Below are positions 1-9,520 of a stretch of DNA of 64,000 nucleotides, one piece after another. The notes below the pieces were generated by a model. That model saw nothing but the letters and a program-made list of their open reading frames with translations. It made no database searches and was not told the origin of the DNA. The DNA is from Geodermatophilus amargosae (GTDB taxonomy: Bacteria; Actinomycetota; Actinomycetes; Mycobacteriales; Geodermatophilaceae), in the NCBI RefSeq assembly GCF_900116515.1, contig NZ_FPBA01000009.1:1-64000 (forward strand). Reading direction: 5' to 3'. The position numbers and the translations under genes are program-made. Positions within the stretch are counted from its first letter, which is position 1; each line of letters opens with the position of its first letter.

Positions 1-262
1 CCACTACCCCACCAACAAGCTGATAGGCCGCGGGCCCATCCCCAGCCGGAAACCCTTTCCACCACCCACCATGCGGTGCGCGGTGACCATCCGGTATTAG
101 CCCCAATTTCTTGGAGTTATCCCAGAGCCGGGGGCAGGTTGCCCACGTGTTACTCACCCGTTCGCCACTGATCCCCACCGAAGCGGTTCACCGTTCGACT
201 TGCATGTGTTAAGCACGCCGCCAGCGTTCGTCCTGAGCCAGGATCAAACTCTCCGTAGATGT
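1..262 (-). rRNA. rrs: 16S ribosomal RNA, 5' portion (partial)
   Basis: The reverse complement reads as the first about 260 nt of bacterial 16S rRNA. It begins near the conserved AGAGTTTGATCCTGGCTCAG start (about 235-256) and continues through the conserved stretches for ACATGCAAGTCGAACGGT and GGCGAACGGGTGAGTAACAC. The gene continues past base 1 of the window. The exact 5' end of the mature RNA is uncertain by a few bases. Sequence type is actinobacterial; genus cannot be settled from this fragment alone. Confidence 0.97.
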
Positions 263-370
263 TCAATCACCGGCTGAGAACCGAGACCTGACAGATCTCG
301 ATCAATCAACCAAAGGAACCCAAGACCCGACCAGACACAAAGCCCGACCAGGCCACGGGGTACTACTTGG

Positions 371-409
371 CACTGACTTTCGGCACGCTGTTGAGTTCTC
401 AAGGAGCGG
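371..409 (-). promoter_or_regulatory. rRNA leader boxA-like antitermination element
   Basis: On the minus strand this reads CTCCTTGAGAACTCAACAGC followed by GTGCCGAAAGTCAGTG. This motif recurs in actinobacterial rRNA leaders and 16S-23S spacers. It contains a 12-bp palindrome TTGAGAACTCAA at 391-402. It lies about 110 nt upstream of the 16S start and is expected to be transcribed into the leader, where boxA-type sequences load the Nus antitermination complex. The role is inferred from family knowledge; the sequence is clear. Confidence 0.75.
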
Positions 410-455
410 ACGCACACCAACTCGACCCTCTCGGGCTTCGTCGGTGGCTTGTCCT

Positions 456-484
456 ACCTTACGCCGTCTCCCGGAGTCCTGCAC
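456..484 (-). promoter_or_regulatory. Candidate rrn promoter P2
   Basis: On the minus strand a GTGCAG hexamer (484-479) is followed by 17 nt and TAAGGT (461-456), a good TAnnnT -10 element. It sits upstream of the boxA-like leader, so transcription would include that element. The -35 is poor against TTGACA, but the same GTGCA(C/G)-N17-TAnGGT pair occurs again at 536-564 and in front of cbiM. Confidence 0.5.
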
Positions 485-535
485 CGCTGGGGTGCTCCTC
501 CGTGGCCCTCGCGAGCTCCGTCCGGCGCGAAGAGA

Positions 536-564
536 ACCATACACGACTCCCGGGGGACGTGCAC
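536..564 (-). promoter_or_regulatory. Candidate rrn promoter P1
   Basis: On the minus strand GTGCAC (564-559) is separated by 17 nt from TATGGT (541-536). The segment lies between the end of dapB (606) and the rRNA leader, so it is the farther upstream of two tandem candidate promoters. The region 263-605 contains no credible coding sequence; it is rRNA leader and promoter DNA. Confidence 0.5.
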
Positions 565-605
565 GGGAGGTCCCGGTCACACCTCGGGGCGCACGGACCG
601 CGTGG

Positions 606-1847
<1,242 letters not shown>

Positions 1848-3188
1848 TCAGAGCCGGTCGAGGTCGGACTCGCGGTAGGGGCCGACGACGGCCAGGCAGG
1901 TCTCCCGGCCCAGCAGGTCGGTCGCCACCGCACGCACCTGGTCCTCGTCGACGCCGGCGATCCGGTCGAGCACCCCGCGCACCGGCACGTACTCCCCGTG
2001 CGACAGCTCGCTCTTGCCCAGCCGGCTCATCCGCGACCCGGTGTCCTCGAGACCGAGCACCGTCCCGCCGCGCAGCTGGCCCCGGCCGCGGGCCACCTCC
2101 TCCGACGTCAGCCCGTCGGCGGCCACCCAGGCCAGCTCCTCGCGGACGAGGCGCAGCACCTCCGGCACCCGCTTCTTGGCACACCCCGCGTAGACGGAGA
2201 AGGCGCCGGTGCCCGCGTAGGCCGTGAGCGCGGAACCGACGCTGTAGACCAGCCCGCGCTTCTCCCGGATCTCCTGGAACAGCCGCGAGCTCATCCCGCC
2301 CCCGACCGCCGTCTCCAGGACCGCGGCGGCGTAGCGCCGCTCGTCGAAGCGGCTGAGTCCGAGGCTGCCCAGGAGCAGGTGGGTCTGCTCGGTCTTCCGG
2401 TTCACCAGCCCGGCCGGGGAGGCCGGTCGGTCGAACACCAGGTCCGCCCCGCGGCGCAGCGGCGCCGGGGACACCGGACCGGAGAGCCGGTCGCCGAAGA
2501 CCGCCATCACCAGGTCGAGCACCTGCTGGTGGTCCACCCGGCCGGCGGCGGTGACGACCATCGAGGGGACGGCGTACCGAGACCGGTACCAGCCGTCGAC
2601 GTCCTCGCGGGTCAGGCCCTCGATCGACTCGACGGTGCCGAGCACCGAGCGCCCGAGCGGCGTGCCGCCGAAGAGCGTCTCGGCGAACAGGTCGTGCACC
2701 AGGTCGGAGGGCTCGTCGTCGCGCATGGCGATCTCCTCGAGCACCACCGTCCGCTCGGACTCCAGGTCCTCGGCGGTGTTGAGCGCCTCGGTCACCAGGT
2801 CACCGAGGAGCGTGACCGCCAGCGGCAGGTCGCTGGCGAGCACGTTCGCGTAGTAGCACGTGTGCTCCTTGGCGGTGAAGGCGTTCATCTCACCGCCGAC
2901 GGCGTCCATGGCCGTCGCGATCTCCAGCGCGCTGCGGCTGCGGGTGCCCTTGAACAGCAGGTGCTCGAGGAAGTGCGAGGCGCCGGCGACCGGGTCCGTC
3001 TCGTCCCGCGAGCCCACGCCCACCCAGATGCCGAGGGTGGCCGAGTGGACGCCGGGCATCGTCTCGGTGAGCACGCGCAGCCCGCCGGGCAGCACCGTGC
3101 GCTCCACCCGGCCGCCGACCTCGTCGACGTCGATGACACGGGTGACACCGACCGGGGCCGGGGCGGACGTGAGGTCGGTGGACCCCAC
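1848..3188 (-). CDS. M16-family zinc metallopeptidase (PepR-like)
   Basis: A 446-residue protein of the insulinase/mitochondrial-processing-peptidase family. The inverted zinc motif HFLEH is at residues 72-76, with a conserved LLFKGT just after. The second, inactive-type M16 half follows (GLVYSVGS region). Family members degrade or process peptides; substrates of the actinobacterial version, which usually follows pnp, are not known. The start is uncertain. A GTG at 3188 is used, but it lies inside a strong hairpin. A GTG at 3107, just before ERTVLPGGLRV, would put the hairpin wholly in the spacer. No in-frame ATG is available nearby. Confidence 0.88.
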   Translation of the reverse strand: MGSTDLTSAPAPVGVTRVIDVDEVGGRVERTVLPGGLRVLTETMPGVHSATLGIWVGVGSRDETDPVAGASHFLEHLLFKGTRSRSALEIATAMDAVGGEMNAFTAKEHTCYYANVLASDLPLAVTLLGDLVTEALNTAEDLESERTVVLEEIAMRDDEPSDLVHDLFAETLFGGTPLGRSVLGTVESIEGLTREDVDGWYRSRYAVPSMVVTAAGRVDHQQVLDLVMAVFGDRLSGPVSPAPLRRGADLVFDRPASPAGLVNRKTEQTHLLLGSLGLSRFDERRYAAAVLETAVGGGMSSRLFQEIREKRGLVYSVGSALTAYAGTGAFSVYAGCAKKRVPEVLRLVREELAWVAADGLTSEEVARGRGQLRGGTVLGLEDTGSRMSRLGKSELSHGEYVPVRGVLDRIAGVDEDQVRAVATDLLGRETCLAVVGPYRESDLDRL

Positions 3189-3213
3189 GCCAGCCCCGGC
3201 CCCGGTCGGAGTC
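3144..3213 (-). terminator. Very strong hairpin between pnp and the M16 peptidase
   Basis: Two 28-nt arms (3144-3171 and 3186-3213) are complementary at 25 of 28 positions around a 14-nt loop that can itself pair GGTC with GACC. The hairpin begins 15 nt after the pnp stop codon. It may be a U-less terminator or RNA-processing barrier for pnp. Alternatively it is a translational switch for the M16 gene, whose GTG at 3188-3186 forms the last bases of one arm. Confidence 0.6.
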
Positions 3214-3228
3214 GGGTCGGCGACCGTG

Positions 3229-5526
3229 TCAGGCCTCAGCGGGCGCGGGGGCGTCGGCCGGGGCCGCGCCGTCGCCGGCGGCGGCAGCGTCACCCTCGCC
3301 CTCCGCGGCCACCGGGACGAGGCTGATCTTGCCGCGGGCGTCGATGTCGGTGATCTCGACCTGCAGCTTGTCGCCGACGTTGACGACGTCCTCGACCTTC
3401 CCGATGCGCTTGCCACCACCCAGCTTGCTGATGTGCACCAGGCCGTCCTTGCCCGGCAGCAGCGAGACGAACGCCCCGAACGGCGTCGTCTTGACGACGG
3501 TGCCGAGGAAACGCTCCCCGACCTTCGGCATCTGCGGGTTGGCGATCGCGTTGATGCGGTCGACCGCGGCCTGGGCCGACGGGCCGTCGGAGGCGCCGAC
3601 GTAGATGGTGCCGTCGTCCTCGATGGTGATGTCGGCGCCGGTCTCGTCCTGGATCGAGTTGATCATCTGGCCCTTGGGGCCGATGACCGCGCCGATCTTG
3701 TCGACGGGGATGCGCACCGTGGTCACGCGCGGGGCGTACGGGCTCATCTCGTCCGGGGCGTCGATGGCCTCGTTCATCACGTCGAGGATGTGCAGGCGGG
3801 CGGCGCGGGCCTGGGTCAGCGCCTGGGCGAGCACGTCGGACGGGATGCCGTCGAGCTTGGTGTCCAGCTGCAGGGCCGTGACGAAGTCCTTGGTGCCGGC
3901 GACCTTGAAATCCATGTCACCGAAGGCGTCCTCGGCACCGAGGATGTCGGTCAGCGCGACGTACTGCGTCTTGCCGTCGACCTCGTCGGACACCAGGCCC
4001 ATGGCGATGCCGGCGACCGGGGCCTTCAGCGGCACACCGGCGTTGAGCAGCGACAGGGTGGAGGCGCAGACCGAGCCCATCGACGTCGAACCGTTGGAGC
4101 CCAGCGCCTCGGAGACCTGCCGGATCGCGTAGGGGAACTCCTCGCGGTCGGGCAGCACCGGCAGCAGGGCCCGCTCGGCGAGCGCGCCGTGGCCGATCTC
4201 GCGGCGCTTGGGCGAGCCCACGCGCCCGGTCTCCCCGGTGGAGTACGGCGGGAAGTTGTAGTTGTGCATGTACCGCTTGCGGGTCACCGGCGAGAGCGTG
4301 TCGAGCTGCTGCTCCATGCGGAGCATGTTCAGCGTGGTCACGCCCAGGATCTGGGTCTCACCGCGCTCGAACAGCGCCGAGCCGTGCACCCGCGGGAGGA
4401 CCTCGACCTCGGCCGACAGCGGCCGGATGTCGGTCAGGCCACGGCCGTCGATGCGGACCTTGTCCCGCAGGATGCGCTGCCGGACGACCTTCTTCGTGAC
4501 GGCGCGGAAGGCGGCCGACACCTCCTTCTCGCGGCCGGCGAACTGCTCGGCGAGCGAGGAGACGACCTCGTCCTTGAGCGCGTCGGTGGCGTCGTTGCGC
4601 TCCTGCTTGCCGGCGATCGACTGCGCCTGGGTCAGGCGGTCGAGGGCGGCGGACTCCACGGCGGCGTAGACGTCGTCCTGGTAGTCGAGGAAGCGGGGGA
4701 AGTCGGCGACCGGCTTGGCGGCCTTCTCCGCGAGCGCGGACTGGGCCTCGCACAGCTGCCGGATGAAGGGCTTGGCGGCCTCGAGGCCCTGGGCGACGAC
4801 CTCCTCGGTCGGCGCGGTGGTACCGCCGCGGACCATCTCGACCGTCTTCTCGGTGGCCTCGGCCTCGACCATCATGATCGCGACGTCGCCGTCGGGCAGG
4901 AGGCGGCCGGCCACGACCATGTCGAAGACGGCGTCCTCGAGCTCGGCGTGGGTGGGGAAGCCGATCCACTGGCCGTCGACCAGCGCGACACGGGTGCCGC
5001 CGACGGGGCCGGAGAACGGCAGGCCCGACAGCTGCGTCGAGGCCGACGCACCGTTGATCGCGAGCACGTCGTAGAGGTGCCCGGGGTCCAGGGACAGGAC
5101 CGTGATGACGACCTGGACCTCGTTGCGCAGACCCTTGGCGAACGTCGGGCGCAGCGGGCGGTCGATCAGCCGGCAGGTGAGGATGGCGTCCTCGCCCGGA
5201 CGGCCCTCGCGGCGGAAGAACGAGCCGGGGATGCGCCCGGCGGCGTACATCCGCTCCTCGACGTCGACCGTCAGCGGGAAGAAGTCGAAGTGCTCCTTGG
5301 GCTGCTTGCCGGCCGTGGTGGCCGACAGCAGCATGGTGTCACCCATGCTGACGACGACCGAGCCGGCGGCCTGCTTGGCCAGCCGCCCGGTCTCGAAGGT
5401 GATGCTGCGGCTGCCGTGGCTGCCGTTGTCGATGACCGCGGTGGCGGTGGTGACCCCGTCCTCGGGGTCGTACTCGGCAGCCACGCCGTTGGTGCTCGGG
5501 CTGCCCTGGGTGGTGGGTGCGGACAC
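3229..5526 (-). CDS. pnp: Polyribonucleotide nucleotidyltransferase (PNPase)
   Basis: A 765-residue phosphorolytic 3'-5' exoribonuclease that degrades RNA in the cytoplasm and can synthesise RNA tails. It has two RNase PH domains joined by an alpha-helical linker; the second carries the [14 protein letters not shown] active-site region. A KH domain ([18 protein letters not shown]) follows, then an S1 domain ([22 protein letters not shown]). The C-terminus is a short Ala/Pro/Glu tail. GTG start, preceded by AGAGGA about 5 nt upstream. It lies directly downstream of rpsO, as in most bacteria, but an intrinsic-looking terminator separates them, so it probably also has its own promoter in the 240-nt gap. 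Confidence 0.98.
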   Translation of the reverse strand: MSAPTTQGSPSTNGVAAEYDPEDGVTTATAVIDNGSHGSRSITFETGRLAKQAAGSVVVSMGDTMLLSATTAGKQPKEHFDFFPLTVDVEERMYAAGRIPGSFFRREGRPGEDAILTCRLIDRPLRPTFAKGLRNEVQVVITVLSLDPGHLYDVLAINGASASTQLSGLPFSGPVGGTRVALVDGQWIGFPTHAELEDAVFDMVVAGRLLPDGDVAIMMVEAEATEKTVEMVRGGTTAPTEEVVAQGLEAAKPFIRQLCEAQSALAEKAAKPVADFPRFLDYQDDVYAAVESAALDRLTQAQSIAGKQERNDATDALKDEVVSSLAEQFAGREKEVSAAFRAVTKKVVRQRILRDKVRIDGRGLTDIRPLSAEVEVLPRVHGSALFERGETQILGVTTLNMLRMEQQLDTLSPVTRKRYMHNYNFPPYSTGETGRVGSPKRREIGHGALAERALLPVLPDREEFPYAIRQVSEALGSNGSTSMGSVCASTLSLLNAGVPLKAPVAGIAMGLVSDEVDGKTQYVALTDILGAEDAFGDMDFKVAGTKDFVTALQLDTKLDGIPSDVLAQALTQARAARLHILDVMNEAIDAPDEMSPYAPRVTTVRIPVDKIGAVIGPKGQMINSIQDETGADITIEDDGTIYVGASDGPSAQAAVDRINAIANPQMPKVGERFLGTVVKTTPFGAFVSLLPGKDGLVHISKLGGGKRIGKVEDVVNVGDKLQVEITDIDARGKISLVPVAAEGEGDAAAAGDGAAPADAPAPAEA

Positions 5527-5734
5527 TGTGTCCTCTTCCTACGTCGCATGCGGCGACGTCCTCTTCGTGGCGTCCTGCGCCGGACTGCTCCGGGATGACC
5601 GGTCTTCGATCGAAGCCCACGGGTGTCGTTCCCGCACGCGGGGGGACGTACCCGGGGGCCACCACCGAGGACCGATCAGCGTCGGGGTGCGCGGCGCGGT
5701 GCCGTGGTCCTCGCGGAGCGGGTGCCCCACGAGA

Positions 5735-5765
5735 GAGGGGACCGTCCCGGCGGGACGGTCCCCTC
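5735..5765 (-). terminator. Terminator hairpin downstream of rpsO
   Basis: A perfect 14-bp stem GAGGGGACCGTCCC pairs with GGGACGGTCCCCTC around a 3-nt GGC loop. It starts 6 nt after the rpsO stop codon. There is no U tract, as is common in high-GC actinobacteria. In E. coli the rpsO-pnp junction is also an RNA-processing site, so a processing role is possible. The rest of the gap to pnp (5527-5734) holds a 12-bp palindrome CTTCGATCGAAG at 5604-5615 and nothing else recognised. Confidence 0.8.
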
Positions 5766-5770
5766 TGGGG

Positions 5771-6040
5771 TCAGCGGCGCAGACCGAGCCGCTCGATCAG
5801 CGAGCGGTAGCGGTTGATGTCCGTCTTGGCCAGGTAGTTCAGCAGCCGCCGGCGGCGACCGACCAGCAGGAGCAGACCCCGCCGGCTGTGGTGGTCGTGC
5901 TTGTGCTGCTTGAGGTGCTCGGTCAGGTCACTGATCCGGCGGGTGAGCATCGCGACCTGGACCTCGGGCGACCCCGTGTCCCTCTCGACCGTCGCGTACT
6001 GGGTCATGATCTGCTGCTTCGTCGCGCTGTCGAGCGCCAT
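5771..6040 (-). CDS. rpsO: 30S ribosomal protein S15
   Basis: An 89-residue protein, the normal length for uS15. It carries the family core [21 protein letters not shown] and the [21 protein letters not shown] stretch. S15 binds the central domain of 16S rRNA and forms an intersubunit bridge. ATG start with GGAGG placed 6 nt upstream. It is the promoter-proximal gene of the rpsO-pnp pair; its own promoter should lie in 6041-6166, the gap after ribF. Confidence 0.98.
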   Translation of the reverse strand: MALDSATKQQIMTQYATVERDTGSPEVQVAMLTRRISDLTEHLKQHKHDHHSRRGLLLLVGRRRRLLNYLAKTDINRYRSLIERLGLRR

Positions 6041-6166
6041 GGAGGGCCTCCGGGCCAGGTCGCGTGTGGCCCCCGGTCTGACTCACGGGGGCAGGTGACA
6101 CACATCGCCGCGCACTTGCGGCGTCGAGGACATTACCAGCGCGGCCCGGGACGGCCGCGGCGGTGA

Positions 6167-7135
6167 TCACCCGGCGGGGGGCAGCCCCAGCACGGTGCGG
6201 GTCCGGGTGACGTCGTCGGCCATGGCCGTGACCAGCTCGTCGACGCCGGTGAAGGCGGTCATCGGGCGCAGCCGCGAGACGAACTCGACGCCGACGTGCT
6301 CGCCGTAGAGGTCGCCGGCGAAGTCGAGGACGTGGGCCTCGACGGTCCGCCGCGAGCCCTGGAACGTCGGGTTGGTGCCGACCGAGATCGCCGCCGGTGC
6401 GCTGCCGAGCGTCGCGCCGGAGGGGTCGCGGGTGACCAGGTGCCCGGCGTACACGCCGTCGGCCGGGATGGCGGTGAACGGTGGGGTCTCGACGTTCGCC
6501 GTCGGGTAGCCGAGTTCCCGGCCGCGCCGGTCCCCGCGCACCACGACGCCGTCGACCCGGTGCGGCCGGCCCAGCGCCCGCGCGGCGCTCTCCATGTCAC
6601 CGGCCGCGACGCAGGCGCGGATGTAGGTGGAGGAGATCGTGACCTCGCCGTCGGCGGAGGCGTCGCCGGCCAGCGGGACGCCCTCGACGGCGAAGCCGAA
6701 CCGGCGCCCCTCCTGGGTCAGCGACGTGACCGTGCCCGCGGCCTTGTGCCCGTAGGTGAAGTTCTCGCCGACGACGACCATCGAGGCGTGCAGGTGCTCG
6801 ACGAGCACGCCGTGGGCGAACTCCTCGGGGGTCAGCCGGCTGAACTCGGGGGTGAACGGCAGCACGCACATGCCGTCGACCCCGAGACCGGCGACCAGCT
6901 CGGCCTTGCGGTCGAGCGAGGTGAGGATCGCCGGGTGCGAGCCGGGGCGGACGACCTCGGTGGGGTGCGGGTCGAAGGTGACCAGCACGCACGGCCGGCC
7001 CAGCGCCCGCGCGCGGGCGACGGCGGTGCCGATCAGCTGCTGGTGGCCGCGGTGGACGCCGTCGTACATGCCGACGGTGACCACCGTCCGGCCGAGGTCG
7101 GCCGGGGTGTCGCCCTGCCCGCGCCAGCGCCGCAC
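6167..7135 (-). CDS. ribF: Bifunctional riboflavin kinase/FMN adenylyltransferase
   Basis: A 322-residue cytoplasmic enzyme that makes FMN and then FAD. The N-terminal nucleotidyltransferase domain has the GMYDGVHRGHQQLI motif (about 22-35, HxGH-like) and the later ISSTYIR signature. The C-terminal flavokinase domain has the GRELGYPTANVE motif near 205-216, including the PTAN metal/ATP site. GTG start. In many actinobacteria ribF directly follows truB; here three genes (ilvE, an MhuD-like gene and a HAD hydrolase) intervene. Confidence 0.97.
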   Translation of the reverse strand: MRRWRGQGDTPADLGRTVVTVGMYDGVHRGHQQLIGTAVARARALGRPCVLVTFDPHPTEVVRPGSHPAILTSLDRKAELVAGLGVDGMCVLPFTPEFSRLTPEEFAHGVLVEHLHASMVVVGENFTYGHKAAGTVTSLTQEGRRFGFAVEGVPLAGDASADGEVTISSTYIRACVAAGDMESAARALGRPHRVDGVVVRGDRRGRELGYPTANVETPPFTAIPADGVYAGHLVTRDPSGATLGSAPAAISVGTNPTFQGSRRTVEAHVLDFAGDLYGEHVGVEFVSRLRPMTAFTGVDELVTAMADDVTRTRTVLGLPPAG

Positions 7136-7166
7136 GCGCCCCCTCCCCGTGTCGTCGCCGGGTCGC

Positions 7167-8306
7167 TCAGGCGACCCGGTGCAGCCAGCCGCGGGTGTCG
7201 GGCACCCGGCCGTGCTGGATGTCGAGCAGGTGCTCGCGCAGGCCCGTGGTGACCGGGCCCGGGGCGCCGTCGCCGACGGTGAAGTCGCCGGTGCGCGCCT
7301 TGACCTCGCCGACGGGGGTGATGACCGCGGCGGTGCCGCAGGCGAAGGTCTCGGTGACCGTGCCGTCGGCCACGCCCGAGCGCCACTCGTCGACGCTGAA
7401 CCGGCGCTCGGTGACCCGCATGCCCCGCTCGCGGGCCAGGGCGATCAGCGAGTCGCGGGTGATGCCGGGCAGCAGCGTGCCGGTGAGCTCGGGGGTGACC
7501 AGCTCGGCGTCGTCGCCGGAGCCGAGGACGAAGAACAGGTTCATCCCGCCCATCTCCTCGACGTAGCGCTTCTCCACCGCGTCGAGCCAGACCACCTGGT
7601 CGCAGCCGGCGGCGATGGCCTGCTCCTGGGCGAGCAGGCTGGCGGCGTAGTTGCCGGCGCACTTGACGTCGCCGGTGCCGCCGGGCGCAGCCCGGATGTA
7701 GTCCTCGGAGAGGTACACCGACACGGGGTGCACGCCGCGCGGGAAGTACGCGCCGGCCGGGCTGGCGATGACGAGGAACAGGTACTCGTGCGCCGGCCGC
7801 ACGCCGAGGAAGGGCTCGGTGGCCAGCTGGTACGGGCGGATGTACAGCGTCTGGTCGGGGCCGGTGGGGACCCAGTCGCGGTCGGCGTCGACGAGCGCGT
7901 CGACGGCGGCGAGAAAGGCCTCCTCGGGCACCGGCGGCATCGCCAGCCGGCGGGCGCCGCGGGCGAAGCGGGCGGCGTTGGCCTCGGGCCGGAAGGTGGC
8001 CACGCTGCCGTCGGGCTGCGCGTAGGCCTTGAGCCCCTCGAAGATCGACTGCGCGTAGTGCAGCGCGGCGGTGGCGGGGTCGACCTGCAGCGGCGCGTAC
8101 TGCGTCAGCCGCGCGTCGTGCCACCCGCGGCCGGCCTCGTAGCGGGCCACGAACATCGAGTCGGTGAAGTGCCGGCCGAAGCCGGGGTCGGCCAGCACGG
8201 CCTCGCGTTCGGCGGCGGGCCGGCGGGACACGCCCTCCACGGTCACCGGCACGCCCTCGGTGAAGACCCGGGAGGAGGTGCGGCTGTCGGCGAGCGTGTC
8301 GGTCAT
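7167..8306 (-). CDS. ilvE: Branched-chain amino-acid aminotransferase
   Basis: A 379-residue PLP-dependent fold-IV aminotransferase that interconverts Leu, Ile and Val with their 2-oxo acids. Lys215, in the segment TGDVKCAGNYAASL, is the expected Schiff-base lysine. YAQSIFEGLKAY (84-95) and FACGTAAVITPVG are family motifs. The ATG start is supported by GGGAG 5 nt upstream; an in-frame ATG 57 nt earlier lacks a ribosome-binding site. It stands alone, separated from other ilv genes, within the interruption between ribF and truB. Confidence 0.95.
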   Translation of the reverse strand: MTDTLADSRTSSRVFTEGVPVTVEGVSRRPAAEREAVLADPGFGRHFTDSMFVARYEAGRGWHDARLTQYAPLQVDPATAALHYAQSIFEGLKAYAQPDGSVATFRPEANAARFARGARRLAMPPVPEEAFLAAVDALVDADRDWVPTGPDQTLYIRPYQLATEPFLGVRPAHEYLFLVIASPAGAYFPRGVHPVSVYLSEDYIRAAPGGTGDVKCAGNYAASLLAQEQAIAAGCDQVVWLDAVEKRYVEEMGGMNLFFVLGSGDDAELVTPELTGTLLPGITRDSLIALARERGMRVTERRFSVDEWRSGVADGTVTETFACGTAAVITPVGEVKARTGDFTVGDGAPGPVTTGLREHLLDIQHGRVPDTRGWLHRVA

Positions 8307-8421
8307 GTCTCCCACCTGGGCGGACTCGGAGCACGGACCGGCGGACGACGGCCCGCCGACCACAGTAGCGCCGGGAGCGGCGGCGGCCGGGAGCCGACCG
8401 CCGCCGCCTCCCCGTCCGGGC

Positions 8422-8745
8422 TCAGGGGCGGTCGGGGGCGGAGCTCTCGACCACCTCGTAGGACCACAGGTGGTGCGAGTCGCTGGCGGCCGGGGCGAGC
8501 TCGTCGCCGCCGCCGTCGTGGGCGCGCGCGAAGTCCTGGCCGCCCTCCCAGCTGCGGTAGGCCTCCTCGCTCTCCCACCGCGTGTAGACCAGGTACTGGT
8601 CGGTGCCCTCGATCGGGCGCAGCAGCTCGAACCACTCGAAGCCCGGGGTCTTCTCCACCGCTCCGCCCCGGCCGCGGAAGCGCTCCTCGAAGCGCTCCTG
8701 CGCGTGCGGCGGCACCACGATCGCGTTGATCTTCACGACGCTCAT
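8422..8745 (-). CDS. MhuD-like haem-degrading monooxygenase (ABM fold)
   Basis: A 107-residue antibiotic-biosynthesis-monooxygenase-fold protein. It closely resembles mycobacterial MhuD along its whole length: MSVVKINAIVVP at the N-terminus, then SPGF-like TPGFEWFELLRP, then YTRWESEEAYRSW. Residues expected for haem binding and non-canonical degradation are present: Asn7, Trp66 and His76 (His75 in MhuD, shifted by one). Such enzymes open haem to release iron. A strong GGGGG ribosome-binding site precedes the ATG. It is divergent from the HAD gene with a 73-nt gap. The relationship was judged by eye from memory of MhuD, so IsdG-type activity is the alternative. Confidence 0.8.
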   Translation of the reverse strand: MSVVKINAIVVPPHAQERFEERFRGRGGAVEKTPGFEWFELLRPIEGTDQYLVYTRWESEEAYRSWEGGQDFARAHDGGGDELAPAASDSHHLWSYEVVESSAPDRP

Positions 8746-8806
8746 GGACGCCCCCTTCCCGGCCCGGTCGCCGGTCAACCGCCCTGCGGGGCATCCCGGC
8801 GCGGGC

Positions 8807-8812
8807 GACGAT
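8807..8812 (+). promoter_or_regulatory. -10-like hexamer for the HAD gene (leaderless start)
   Basis: GACGAT ends 6 nt before the GTG at 8819, and no Shine-Dalgarno sequence is present. The geometry fits transcription beginning at the start codon. Confidence 0.45.
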
Positions 8813-8818
8813 GCCCCG

Positions 8819-9499
8819 GTGACCCAGGACAAGCGGCCCGGCGTGCTCCTCGACGTCGACGGCACCCTGCTCGACACCAACTACCTGCAGGTCCTCGCCT
8901 GGTGGCAGGCCTTCCGCGACACCGGGCACCCCGAGGTCTCGATGGCCGCCTGCCACCGGTCGATCGGCATCGGCAGCGCCGAGCTGGTCACCCACCTCCT
9001 GGGGGACGACGCGGACGACGTCGAGGAGGTGATGGAGGCGAAGAGCCGCCGCTACGAGCCGCTGCGCGAGCAGGTGGCCGCCTTCCCCCGCGTCGACGAT
9101 CTGCTCGGCGCCTGCCGCGAGCTCGGCCTGGCCGTGGTGCTGGCGACCAGCGGCGAGGAGTCCGACCTGGAGTGGATGCAGCCGGCGATCGGGGGCGAGG
9201 ACGTCGTCGACGGGGCGACGACGTCGGGCGACGTGGACTCGGCGAAGCCGGCGCCGGACCTGCTGCAGACCGCCGTCGCCGACCACGGCCTGGACGCCGG
9301 CCGGACGGTCGCGGTCGGGGACACGGTCTGGGACGTGCAGGCGGCCCGCCGCGCGGGGCTGCCCTGCATCGCGCTGACCTGCGGCGGCATCTCCCGCGCC
9401 GAGCTGGAGCAGGCCGGGGCCGACGAGGTCTACGACGACCCCGCCGACCTGCTCGCGCACCTCGGGGACTCGCTCGTCGGCAAGATCGCGCGCGGCTGA
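8819..9499 (+). CDS. HAD-superfamily hydrolase (phosphatase-like)
   Basis: A 226-residue haloacid-dehalogenase-fold protein. Motif I is DVDGTLLDT, with nucleophile Asp12 and acid/base Asp14. Motif II is the Ser of LATSGEE, motif III the Lys of SAKPAPD, and motif IV GDTVWDV. A helical cap lies between motifs I and II, placing it with phosphoglycolate-phosphatase/beta-phosphoglucomutase-like enzymes. The natural substrate cannot be read from sequence. The GTG start gives a protein beginning VTQDKRPGVLLDVDG. It is the only plus-strand gene in the first 19 kb. Confidence 0.88.
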   Translation: MTQDKRPGVLLDVDGTLLDTNYLQVLAWWQAFRDTGHPEVSMAACHRSIGIGSAELVTHLLGDDADDVEEVMEAKSRRYEPLREQVAAFPRVDDLLGACRELGLAVVLATSGEESDLEWMQPAIGGEDVVDGATTSGDVDSAKPAPDLLQTAVADHGLDAGRTVAVGDTVWDVQAARRAGLPCIALTCGGISRAELEQAGADEVYDDPADLLAHLGDSLVGKIARG

Positions 9500-9520
9500 C
9501 GGTCCCGCCGCCGGGCGCGT

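Noticed and set aside
263-605. tRNA or short genes upstream of 16S
   Set aside because: No tRNA-like arm pattern; the stretch is explained by promoters and leader, and open frames there are antisense or run into dapB.
2860-5598. A 912-codon open frame on the plus strand opposite pnp
   Set aside because: It mirrors the pnp coding sequence and results from GC-rich third positions; it has no start signals or known domains.
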